DNA from: an uncultured Treponema sp.
GTDB taxonomy: Bacteria; Spirochaetota; Spirochaetia; Treponematales; Treponemataceae
NCBI GenBank assembly: GCA_947165795.1
Contig: CAMVBP010000032.1
Location: forward strand, 1 to 13,407
DNA: 13,407 nt
Reading direction: 5' to 3'
In this document: positions 6,917-13,375 of the stretch, piece after piece
Layout of the letters: each line of letters starts with the position of its first letter
Numbering within the stretch: the first letter of the stretch is position 1
The notes under the pieces: model-generated
Databases searched by the model: none
What the model was told of the DNA's origin: nothing
What the model saw: only the letters and a program-made list of their open reading frames with translations
Program-made: the position numbers and the translations under genes

Positions 6917-7814
6917 TCTGCACCTCACTTCTTTCCATTGATTTTTTTAATTCTTCATAAAAATAATTTTCTATGCCATTAACAATATCTGTAAGTTTTG
7001 TGCACCAGTCCGGTTCATTTTTATTTGCAGTTTCTGCACAGTCCGCAGATTTTTCTCCGGCATATCTTGCCGCATCTGTTTCTGTAAATAAAAGAATTAC
7101 CGCATTTTTTAAATCTTCCGGAATATTCTCCAATTCATTTTTAATCTGCGAAGTTGTGAATTTTGTATAAGTTTTTTCGCATCGGACTTCCAGATATTTT
7201 CTTGCAATATCCTGAATAATTTTTGCAGCTTCTTTTGAAGTTGTTTTTTTAGAATTCTGAAGAACAGCAATTGCCTTTAAAGTCTGCTTTTTATTTCGCT
7301 TAAGCAAAAGCTCTTTTTTCTTTAACTTTATCCATTCCATAAATTTTTTATGACGGATTATTAAATTCAATAAAATGATTATAAGAATAATTGAAACAAC
7401 AGAAAGCCCGTAAAGCGCATAGGTTGTTCCGGGAAGAAGCTGCGGAGTCTGAATACTTCTAAGTTTTGTATTTTCTTTTCCGGATAAAACAGAAGAAACA
7501 TAAAATGAATTAAATTCAATGATGTAATTTCCATTTTCAAACTGCATGTCTGGAATTGAAAGTTCTCCGGTTTGCCATGGAACTGCCGTAATTACAATAT
7601 CATAAAAATCAACGCCCCGCTGACGTAACTCAACCTTTTGAATTTCCAGAATATCCTGATTGTCTATCTGAATAAAATTTTCTGTGCTTATTCCGTTGTT
7701 TTTTAAATCCTGTGAAGCAGAATTTAAAGTACATTGTATTGTTACGGTATCTCCAACATACACTTTTTGAGGAATTACAATCTGCTCAATTTTTACTACT
7801 TCACTTTTTGCCAT
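6909..7814 (-). CDS. DUF4381/BatD-N-like single-pass membrane protein
   Basis: A 301-aa protein between the DUF58 gene and the BatABC fusion, the place usually held by a DUF4381-type protein in MoxR/Bat operons. Residues 5-110 look like one beta-sandwich domain of the BatD N-terminal kind (IEQIVIPQKVYVGDTVTI, then strands to about 107). One membrane helix follows (about 132-153), then a very basic segment (RHKKFMEWIKLKKKELLLKR, 154-173) and a helical cytoplasmic domain to the end. The positive-inside rule puts the C-terminus in the cytoplasm and the N-terminal domain in the periplasm, but there is no signal peptide. The stop of the DUF58 gene directly precedes the ATG in the same frame, so no upstream extension exists. 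The ribosome site is weak, suggesting coupling to DUF58 translation. The family call rests on architecture and position. Confidence 0.7.
   Translation of the reverse strand: MAKSEVVKIEQIVIPQKVYVGDTVTIQCTLNSASQDLKNNGISTENFIQIDNQDILEIQKVELRQRGVDFYDIVITAVPWQTGELSIPDMQFENGNYIIEFNSFYVSSVLSGKENTKLRSIQTPQLLPGTTYALYGLSVVSIILIIILLNLIIRHKKFMEWIKLKKKELLLKRNKKQTLKAIAVLQNSKKTTSKEAAKIIQDIARKYLEVRCEKTYTKFTTSQIKNELENIPEDLKNAVILLFTETDAARYAGEKSADCAETANKNEPDWCTKLTDIVNGIENYFYEELKKSMERSEVQNV
6921..6926 (-). promoter_or_regulatory. Ribosome binding site deciding the BatABC fusion start
   Basis: GAGGTG on the - strand ends 4 bases before ATG 6916 (6 bases counted from the GAGG core). The alternative GTG at 6926-6928 overlaps this site, so a start there would leave the site without a function. 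Confidence 0.6.
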
Positions 7815-8702
7815 TTATTTTCTCAAACCAAAAATCAAATTCAAAACATCAAGAGGATTATCTTCTGTACTCATAACCGCAGTAAAAATGCCGTGCTTTG
7901 TACAATAATTTTTCCAAAGAATTTTCTGAGATTCATTATAATCCTGCCATTCTTTTTTAAATGAATTCGAAGAACTCGGTAATTCCATTTTTAAGTCAGA
8001 TTCCGAATCTTCAAAAACTACAGAACCAATTGCAGGAAGCTCTTTGTCGTATTTACTTTCTACACGAATTGCAATTACGTCATTATGCTGAGCAAGAGGA
8101 AGAATTGCCTTTTGCCAGTCACCGGTCCTAAAATCAGAAATTACAAAAATCATAGAACGTGTCTGAATCATTTTCTGAGCACCGGTTAAAGCATTTTTTA
8201 ATGCAGTCCCTTTCTTTTCTGAAGACTTTTCCATGGAATCCATTTTCTTTAAAAGCGTCATCGTATGCTCTTTACTGAGCATGGCTTTGGAAGCAAAAAA
8301 AATATCTTCATTAAAAAAAATTGCACCGACCGGACAGGAATTAATTTCTCCTGCAACGGCAAGCAAGGCTGCGGCTTCTTTTGCCACATCGTATTTTGTT
8401 TTTTTGCCGTCTTTAAGCAGCATGGAAAAAGAACTGTCCAGCACAATAAAAATCTGAAGCTCACGGTCTTCATCAAACATTTTTACGAAGGGCTTTCCCA
8501 TGCGCGCAGTAACGTTCCAGTCAATGCTGCGAATATCATCCCCGCGGTTGTAATCCCGTACTCCGCTGAATTCAATTCCCTGACCTTTATAAAGAGATTT
8601 AAAATTTCCGGTCTTCATTCCTTCGGCAAGATTAACTGCAAGTAATTTTAAGTACGAGGCTTTTTTTATAAGCGATTCATCTTCAAAGATTTTTTGAGCC
8701 AT
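7815..8702 (-). CDS. DUF58 (vWA-like) protein
   Basis: A 295-aa cytoplasmic protein of the DUF58 family, the usual partner of MoxR ATPases. The family signature is intact at about residues 39-67: KGQGIEFSGVRDYNRGDD, then R58, IDW (60-62) and TAR (65-67). The vWA-like fold follows with MIDAS candidates D89-x-S91-x-S93 (LDSSFSM), T166 (KKGTALKNAL) and D190 (VISDFRTGDW). No membrane helix is present, as expected for the short form of the family. ATG 8702 has a good ribosome site, AAGGAAAG, at 8705-8712 on the - strand, in the 15-base gap after the MoxR gene. Its TAA stop is followed at once by the ATG of the next gene in the same reading frame. The role, probably as a MoxR-controlled adaptor to the Bat membrane proteins, is inferred from family and neighbours. 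Confidence 0.92.
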   Translation of the reverse strand: MAQKIFEDESLIKKASYLKLLAVNLAEGMKTGNFKSLYKGQGIEFSGVRDYNRGDDIRSIDWNVTARMGKPFVKMFDEDRELQIFIVLDSSFSMLLKDGKKTKYDVAKEAAALLAVAGEINSCPVGAIFFNEDIFFASKAMLSKEHTMTLLKKMDSMEKSSEKKGTALKNALTGAQKMIQTRSMIFVISDFRTGDWQKAILPLAQHNDVIAIRVESKYDKELPAIGSVVFEDSESDLKMELPSSSNSFKKEWQDYNESQKILWKNYCTKHGIFTAVMSTEDNPLDVLNLIFGLRK

Positions 8703-8717
8703 TTCTTTCCTTAAAAA

Positions 8718-9731
8718 TTATGGAAGAGGAATAAAATCCAGAAGTTTAGAAATAATCTGATCGGCCGAAATATTGTCTGCGGCTGCTTCATAAGAAAGAA
8801 CTAAGCGGTGACGCAAAACATTTGGAACAACCTTTTTAATATCTTCGGGCAGAACATAATCTCTTCCTTCAAACATTGCCTGAACTTTTGCGCATTGAAG
8901 AATTGCAATTCCGGCTCGAGGCGAGGCTCCAAAATGAATGTAATGAGTTATATCATTTGAAAAACTATGACCAGTTTTCTGCTTAAGCTGTTTTTCGTTT
9001 CTTGTTACAGTCAAAATCGAAACAATGTATTCAACTAATGAATCATCACAATTGATTGTTTCGAGAGTTGCTTTAAGGCGGTTAATGTCGTCTTTAGATA
9101 AAACAGGATTTACTTTTACCTCTCCGGCCTTTCCGCAGGTTTTAATAATTTTTGCTTCGTTTTCTACAGTAGGGTAATTAACGACTAACTTCATTAAAAA
9201 TCTGTCTAATTCAGCTTCGGGAAGATTGTAAGTTCCTTCCTGCTCAACAGGGTTTTGCGTAGCAAGCACAAAAAACGGTTCCGGAAGCTTGTATGTTTCT
9301 TCGCCTATTGTAACCTGTTTTTCTTCCATTGCTTCCAGCATTGCAGACTGAACTTTTGCCGGCGCACGGTTTACTTCATCTGCAAGAATTACGTTTGAAA
9401 AAACAGGTCCTTTCCTTACCGAAAAAGTTCCTTTTGACTGTTCATAAATTAATGTACCGGTTAAGTCTGCCGGAAGAAGATCCGGTGTAAACTGAATACG
9501 CTTAAAATCAAGATCAAGAATTTGAGAGACTGTTTTTATTGCCAAAGTTTTTGCAAGTCCAGGAACGCCTTCCAAAAGAACATGCCCGCCGGCAATAAAA
9601 GCCATTAAAATATCATCAACAAGCTGTTCCTGACCTACAAGTCTTTTTGCAGACTCCTGATGACATTTTTCGATTATCTGTTTTACTTCGCTTGTACTAA
9701 AAGGTTTTGAATTGTTATCTGCCATAATCAT
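8718..9731 (-). CDS. MoxR-family AAA+ ATPase
   Basis: A 337-aa cytoplasmic ATPase with chaperone-like activity, thought to remodel or help assemble vWA-protein complexes. It is full length for the family. Visible motifs are Walker A GVPGLAKT (55-62), Walker B VILADEVNR (114-122), the sensor-1 region ATQNP (157-161, N160), the arginine-finger region ELDRF (174-178) and the sensor-2 motif SPRA (270-273). The fingerprint NLPEAELDRF is typical of MoxR. ATG 9731 overlaps the stop of the XRE-cupin gene by one base (TAATG); a second ATG two codons later (9725) is equally possible because neither has a strong ribosome site. It is followed after 15 bases by the DUF58 gene, the standard MoxR/DUF58 pairing. 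This is the best recognised gene of the operon. Confidence 0.95.
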   Translation of the reverse strand: MIMADNNSKPFSTSEVKQIIEKCHQESAKRLVGQEQLVDDILMAFIAGGHVLLEGVPGLAKTLAIKTVSQILDLDFKRIQFTPDLLPADLTGTLIYEQSKGTFSVRKGPVFSNVILADEVNRAPAKVQSAMLEAMEEKQVTIGEETYKLPEPFFVLATQNPVEQEGTYNLPEAELDRFLMKLVVNYPTVENEAKIIKTCGKAGEVKVNPVLSKDDINRLKATLETINCDDSLVEYIVSILTVTRNEKQLKQKTGHSFSNDITHYIHFGASPRAGIAILQCAKVQAMFEGRDYVLPEDIKKVVPNVLRHRLVLSYEAAADNISADQIISKLLDFIPLP

Positions 9732-10366
9732 TATTTTACAAAGCGCTCTGCCGGAGTTACAACCCAGATTGCTTCAAGATCACCTTTTCCAACATTTTCC
9801 AAAGAATGTGGTGCTCCTGCAGAAAAAGAAGCGCTGTCTCCTTCTTCCAGAAAATATTCTTTTGTTCCGTAATTCAGTTTTGCTGTTCCTTTTGTAATAA
9901 TTCCAAATTCCTGTCCTATGTGTCCGAAGGAACCTCGATGTGTATGTGAACCGGCTGGAATTTTTATAATGTATGCTTCTATAGAAGAATTGTCGTGTTC
10001 AGTTGAAGAAGGTTTTGCCAGCTCTTCATAAGTAGTTTCATCTTCGTGAACAGACGGTCGTTCTGCCGCCCTGATTATCTGAACCGGACGTTCCTTTCTG
10101 TATTCTTCAAAAAGAAATTCAAGATTTATATCAAGAACATCTGCAAGAGTTAAAAGAGTATCAATAGCCGGTGAAACATGATTTCGTTCTATCTGCGAAA
10201 CAAGACTTTCGCTTACACCTGCTTTTTGCGCTACAACCTTTAATGTATACCCCTTGTGCTCTCTAACCTGTCTAAGCTTCTCTCCAAAGTGGTAAGGAGA
10301 TTTTTTTAATTTCGAGTTTTCAATATTTGTATCTTCACTATTTTTTTTATTTTGCGAAGGTGTCAT
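9731..10366 (-). CDS. XRE-family regulator with C-terminal cupin domain
   Basis: A 211-aa DNA-binding protein. A polar, likely disordered N-terminus (1-24) is followed by an HTH_3/XRE domain (about 27-84, with LKVVAQKAGVSESLVSQIERN as the helix-turn-helix) and a cupin barrel (about 130-205). The cupin keeps plausible metal ligands H141, H143, E153 and H187, so it may bind a metal and a small ligand. Proteins of this design often regulate amino-acid, polyamine or redox-related genes, commonly including their own operon; which ligand applies here cannot be told. ATG 10366 has AAGGAG about 10 bases upstream and overlaps the end of the preceding gene by 20 bases. Its last base overlaps the MoxR start (TAATG), so it is embedded in the Bat operon and could be an autoregulator of it. 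Confidence 0.9.
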   Translation of the reverse strand: MTPSQNKKNSEDTNIENSKLKKSPYHFGEKLRQVREHKGYTLKVVAQKAGVSESLVSQIERNHVSPAIDTLLTLADVLDINLEFLFEEYRKERPVQIIRAAERPSVHEDETTYEELAKPSSTEHDNSSIEAYIIKIPAGSHTHRGSFGHIGQEFGIITKGTAKLNYGTKEYFLEEGDSASFSAGAPHSLENVGKGDLEAIWVVTPAERFVK

Positions 10367-11426
10367 TATTTTGTTTCTCCTTGTTCTGTTCTGTTACAAA
10401 CTGAATAAAGTAATCTTCCAAAGTTTTATGCGGACCTTCCAGCTTCATTCTGGTACGGCTTCTGGCATTATCGCGTCGGACTGTATAAAGTGAATAGAAA
10501 TCACGATAATCAAGACCAGCATCTGCTTTTACATGCTGACCTAAGAATTTAGAAACTTCATCACGTCCAATTGCAGAAATTCCCTTTGTTTTTAAAATTG
10601 ATCTTAATTCACTGATCTGTTCTGTTGAAATACCAAAAAGGAATTCTTCCATTGCCTGAGTAACACCATTGTCGCCCATCTTTTGTTTAATAAAGCTAAT
10701 CCACTGATCATCCATCTGCATTGAAATAAGAAGGAGTTCACTGGTTCCCATCATAGTTCCAAAGGCTGGCGCAAGACGACGGCGGGCAGTCCAAACCGAC
10801 TGCAAAACGGGAGCAACATTCTCGCTGGTCTGATCGTTCCAGTGTTCCCAAAGAAGGATTAAAGATAAAGCCCATTCACGTCGGAATTCCATTGGCTGTG
10901 TAACATCTGAAATTAAATTTAAATAAACGTCTTCTGCAAGCAAAGTAAAAATAGAAAGCATTGTTTCATTTTCAAACGCTTTTGCATATTTTTCGAATTC
11001 ATTTCCAGAGTGCTTTGAAAAATTTGAAAAATCAGAAAGCGTATGAGTTTTTGCAACTAAAAGTGCTTTTCCAAGGTTTGCTTTTGACGGAAGTCGTAAA
11101 GTTCTGTCGGTATCGTCCTGATGCTTAATTAACGATTCAATAAGAGTATCGCGGGTTCTGGTTCCGCCTGCAAGCTCAGAACGTCCCAAAAGAGATGGAA
11201 ACTTTGCAACAGAATTTGCCATAGATTCAAGATCTGCAATTCTGTTAATAAATATTTCGTATTTTTCCTTATTAATTCTTTGAATCATAGGAAGAATTTC
11301 ATTTAAAAGCTTATGCTGGCGTTCTGTAAACAGCTCACCCTGCTGAATAACAGAAGATGCATCTGAAGCCTGTTCTCCCAAAAAATCTGCTAATTCAATG
11401 TCTTCGAAATTCGTTGCACTTTCCAT
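10347..11426 (-). CDS. Unrecognised 359-aa protein, first gene of the Bat operon
   Basis: I do not recognise this protein. It is soluble, with no signal peptide or membrane helix, and appears almost wholly alpha-helical. It has an acidic N-terminus (FEDIELADFLGEQ), a conserved-looking helical core with motifs such as EFRREWALSLILLWEHWND and a basic, arginine-rich segment near the C-terminus (YTVRRDNARSRTRMKLEGPHKTLEDYF) that could contact nucleic acid or a partner. No catalytic pattern is visible. I start it at ATG 11426, giving 359 aa: the frame is open upstream to a TTG at 11477, but that TTG lies upstream of the transcription start predicted from the promoter at 11458-11486. It overlaps the XRE-cupin gene by 20 bases and heads the operon. 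A regulatory or accessory role for Bat or for the XRE protein is a guess from position. Confidence 0.8.
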   Translation of the reverse strand: MESATNFEDIELADFLGEQASDASSVIQQGELFTERQHKLLNEILPMIQRINKEKYEIFINRIADLESMANSVAKFPSLLGRSELAGGTRTRDTLIESLIKHQDDTDRTLRLPSKANLGKALLVAKTHTLSDFSNFSKHSGNEFEKYAKAFENETMLSIFTLLAEDVYLNLISDVTQPMEFRREWALSLILLWEHWNDQTSENVAPVLQSVWTARRRLAPAFGTMMGTSELLLISMQMDDQWISFIKQKMGDNGVTQAMEEFLFGISTEQISELRSILKTKGISAIGRDEVSKFLGQHVKADAGLDYRDFYSLYTVRRDNARSRTRMKLEGPHKTLEDYFIQFVTEQNKEKQNNDTFAK

Positions 11427-11457
11427 AACAGTAACTCTAACTTTTTCCCTAAATTCT

Positions 11458-11486
11458 ATTTTAATATGATTTATCAATAAAGTCCA
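11458..11486 (-). promoter_or_regulatory. Sigma-70-type promoter candidate for the Bat operon
   Basis: On the - strand, TGGACT (11481-11486) and TAAAAT (11458-11463) are separated by exactly 17 bases. They match the -35 consensus at 4 of 6 positions and the -10 consensus at 5 of 6. Transcription would begin near 11451, about 25 bases before ATG 11426. It is the best promoter-like pair I found on this strand upstream of the operon. Confidence 0.55.
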
Positions 11487-11511
11487 TTGTAAAAATCTTT
11501 AAAAACAGAAG

Positions 11512-11540
11512 TTAATAACTCACGTAAAACAGCCGATAAT
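11512..11540 (+). promoter_or_regulatory. Promoter candidate for the secreted vWA gene, overlapping its start
   Basis: TTAATA (11512-11517) and GATAAT (11535-11540) are 17 bases apart, matching the -35 consensus at 4 of 6 and the -10 consensus at 5 of 6 positions. Transcription would begin near 11547, which is an in-frame GTG, so the mRNA would be leaderless. A weaker alternative further upstream is TTGTAA (11487-11492) with GTTAAT (11511-11516), which would give a short leader to ATG 11541. Confidence 0.4.
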
Positions 11541-12872
11541 ATGAAGGTGAAAACTATTTTAAAAACCTTTGTATTTTTATCTATATTTGTTACTCTCTCT
11601 TTTAATGTATTTGCACAGGATTCAGATAATTCTCAATTTTCTATATATACTCCAAGACAGCAGCAGCTTAGAATAACTGCAGAAAACGTAAGGCTTATTC
11701 CCGAAAAAGACGCTTCTAAAGGCGGTTATCATTTATATGTAAAAAAACTGCCGGGAATTAATTCAATACTTCTTACCGAAACTACAAAAGACCCTTCGGG
11801 CGTTAATGACAATTATGCTTACCGCGCGCTTGAATACAATAACATTAATGGCGACGAAATACGGTACCTTGACGGAAAACAGCTGGTTTCTGAAGGCGCA
11901 AAATACAGCTTAATTGACTCAACTGTAGAAAATACTGATTTTTTTGGTCCGGCCTTTCACATTTATATTCCTCCGGTAATCTGTTACGGTTATGAATGGA
12001 CACGACACGGAGAAGTTACAATAGGAAAAGGAACCTTTATAAATATCCGCTCATTTGAAAAGCCTTACGCTGATTATTCGGGCGATTATATGGACAGTCC
12101 TTTTATGTTTGATCTGGTTACTAAAAAACGTGCAGCTTCAAAGCCAAAACAGACAGCACAGCCGGTTTCTCAGCCGGTTGAACAGCCAAAGCCAGCTCCA
12201 AAAAAGGAAGAAAAACCGCTCCCTGAAATTTATGAACCGGATTTCCAGGAAGATAAAGATCAGACAGTTTTAACAGACCAGTACAATCCTATAGCCGCAG
12301 AAAAATTTGAAGAACTGTCTGAAAAAATCATTTATTCAAAAGGCCCTGATTCGATAATTGAAGACATTAAAGACTGCCTTGAAGATTTTAAAAATAAATC
12401 CAATTTTGATATTGTCTTTGCAATTGATGCAACAGGCAGTATGAAAGATGATCTGGACAAATTGAAGCAGGAACTCATTCCGGAACTTAATGCAATTCTC
12501 AACGGAAAAAATGGTGCCAGAGTGGGACTGTTATTCTACAGGGATTACGGCGACACCTTCCGCTATATGGACCTTCCTGTAAAAGTTTTTGGATTTACAA
12601 ATAATCTTTCGCTGGTTGAAAAGAATTTAAATTCTATCCGAATAAATGGAAAAGAAGGCGGAGATATTCCGGAAGCAGTTTATGAAGCAATTTATGCTGC
12701 TTCAGATTTCTTTGTATGGAGACCGGAAGTAGAAAAAGAAATTATTCTTATTGGAGATGCAGAACCGCATCCATTCCCAAGAGGAACCGGAAAATATTCA
12801 AAGGAATTTGCTTATCAAACAGCACAGTCAAAAGGAATAAAAATTAAATCCATTCTGCTCCCACGCGACTAA
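11541..12872 (+). CDS. Secreted protein with C-terminal vWA domain
   Basis: A 443-aa exported protein. A signal peptide (about residues 1-25, cleavage after VFA) leads to a beta-rich N-terminal domain of unknown type (about 30-195), a Pro/Gln/Lys-rich linker (about 198-230, several QP repeats) and a vWA domain (about 288-440). The vWA keeps a MIDAS core, D296-x-T298-x-S300 (FAIDATGSM), with GGDIPEAV (373-380) where the metal-binding Thr normally sits and D406 in ILIGDAEPH. No membrane anchor is seen after the signal, so it should be free in the periplasm or outside. It is divergent from the Bat operon across about 114 bases. The two loci may be related, since both use vWA domains in the envelope, but this is inference. 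ATG 11541 has no ribosome site; GTG 11547 (giving a start at MKTILKTF) is an alternative that fits a leaderless mRNA. Confidence 0.85.
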   Translation: MKVKTILKTFVFLSIFVTLSFNVFAQDSDNSQFSIYTPRQQQLRITAENVRLIPEKDASKGGYHLYVKKLPGINSILLTETTKDPSGVNDNYAYRALEYNNINGDEIRYLDGKQLVSEGAKYSLIDSTVENTDFFGPAFHIYIPPVICYGYEWTRHGEVTIGKGTFINIRSFEKPYADYSGDYMDSPFMFDLVTKKRAASKPKQTAQPVSQPVEQPKPAPKKEEKPLPEIYEPDFQEDKDQTVLTDQYNPIAAEKFEELSEKIIYSKGPDSIIEDIKDCLEDFKNKSNFDIVFAIDATGSMKDDLDKLKQELIPELNAILNGKNGARVGLLFYRDYGDTFRYMDLPVKVFGFTNNLSLVEKNLNSIRINGKEGGDIPEAVYEAIYAASDFFVWRPEVEKEIILIGDAEPHPFPRGTGKYSKEFAYQTAQSKGIKIKSILLPRD

Positions 12873-12930
12873 AAAAAATATACAAAAACAGGTAAAGCTG
12901 AATGTATAGAAGTAAAGTGAGGAAAAACAG

Positions 12931-13350
12931 ATGGGACCAGATCATTATAAAATAAGCAAAGATCTTCAAAAAATAATTATACAAGCGTATCCGTTTCCTG
13001 AAGAAGATTATGGAATTGATTATATACAAATCAAATTGGCTGATGTGCCTGCTGTTATAGAAACATTAAAGAACATAGATCATGACCCTTCAAACGAAGG
13101 TGTTGATGAAGAAGGGGATGGAAGGTTTGTGAATGAACTGCTTTATAAGGAGGATGACGATTATCTATTATGTATAGAAACTAAATATGATTATTATGGG
13201 TACAATGCTCCACGAGAGCTAAGAATTATGGCATTTTGGGAAGATAAAAATATTAATAGCCATGAAGTTACAATTTCATATTGGACCTATGAAGAATTAA
13301 AGAACGAAGTGAGCATATTAATAGAAGCAATAGAAGAAGCTACTTCTTGA
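12931..13350 (+). CDS. Small acidic protein of unknown function
   Basis: I do not recognise this 139-aa protein. It has no signal peptide or membrane helix and is very acidic: by hand count about 32 Asp/Glu against 12 Lys/Arg. It is rich in Tyr, with acidic clusters at EGVDEEGDG, KEDDDYL and the C-terminal EELKNEVSILIEAIEEA helix. Strands such as YLLCIETKYDYYGY and HEVTISYW suggest a compact alpha/beta fold. ATG 12931 has GAGG at 12919-12922 with 8-base spacing, a normal ribosome site. The 58-base gap after the vWA gene holds no clear terminator, so co-transcription is possible. It uses ATA, TTA and CTA codons more freely than its neighbours appear to, which hints at recent gain. A small acidic cytoplasmic orphan of this kind could be an immunity or inhibitor protein, but no toxin gene is adjacent. 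Confidence 0.75.
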   Translation: MGPDHYKISKDLQKIIIQAYPFPEEDYGIDYIQIKLADVPAVIETLKNIDHDPSNEGVDEEGDGRFVNELLYKEDDDYLLCIETKYDYYGYNAPRELRIMAFWEDKNINSHEVTISYWTYEELKNEVSILIEAIEEATS

Positions 13351-13360
13351 AGTAAAATTC

Positions 13361-13369
13361 TGCTATACT
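13361..13369 (+). promoter_or_regulatory. Extended -10 promoter candidate for the last gene
   Basis: TGCTATACT is an extended -10 element: TG, one base, then TATACT (13364-13369), matching TATAAT at 5 of 6 positions. No convincing -35 lies 16-18 bases upstream, which extended -10 promoters do not require. Transcription would start at or beside the GTG at 13376. Confidence 0.45.
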
Positions 13370-13375
13370 GTCCGT

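Noticed and set aside
6917..6928. GTG start (6928) for the BatABC fusion
   Set aside because: The GTG overlaps the Shine-Dalgarno that serves ATG 6916, and the ATG start gives the usual MF..NP BatA N-terminus.
8258..8645. Open frames opposite or shifted within the DUF58 gene
   Set aside because: They are shadows of a gene with clear DUF58 signature residues and lack plausible ribosome sites.
11427..11477. Upstream TTG start (11477) that would add 17 residues to the first Bat-operon gene
   Set aside because: It lies upstream of the transcription start predicted from the promoter at 11458-11486, and TTG is a rare start codon. ATG 11426 fits better.
12120..12240. QP-rich repeats in the secreted vWA gene as a DNA repeat array
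   Set aside because: The repeats are short, irregular and limited to a Pro/Gln/Lys linker, typical of a protein spacer rather than a tandem repeat locus.
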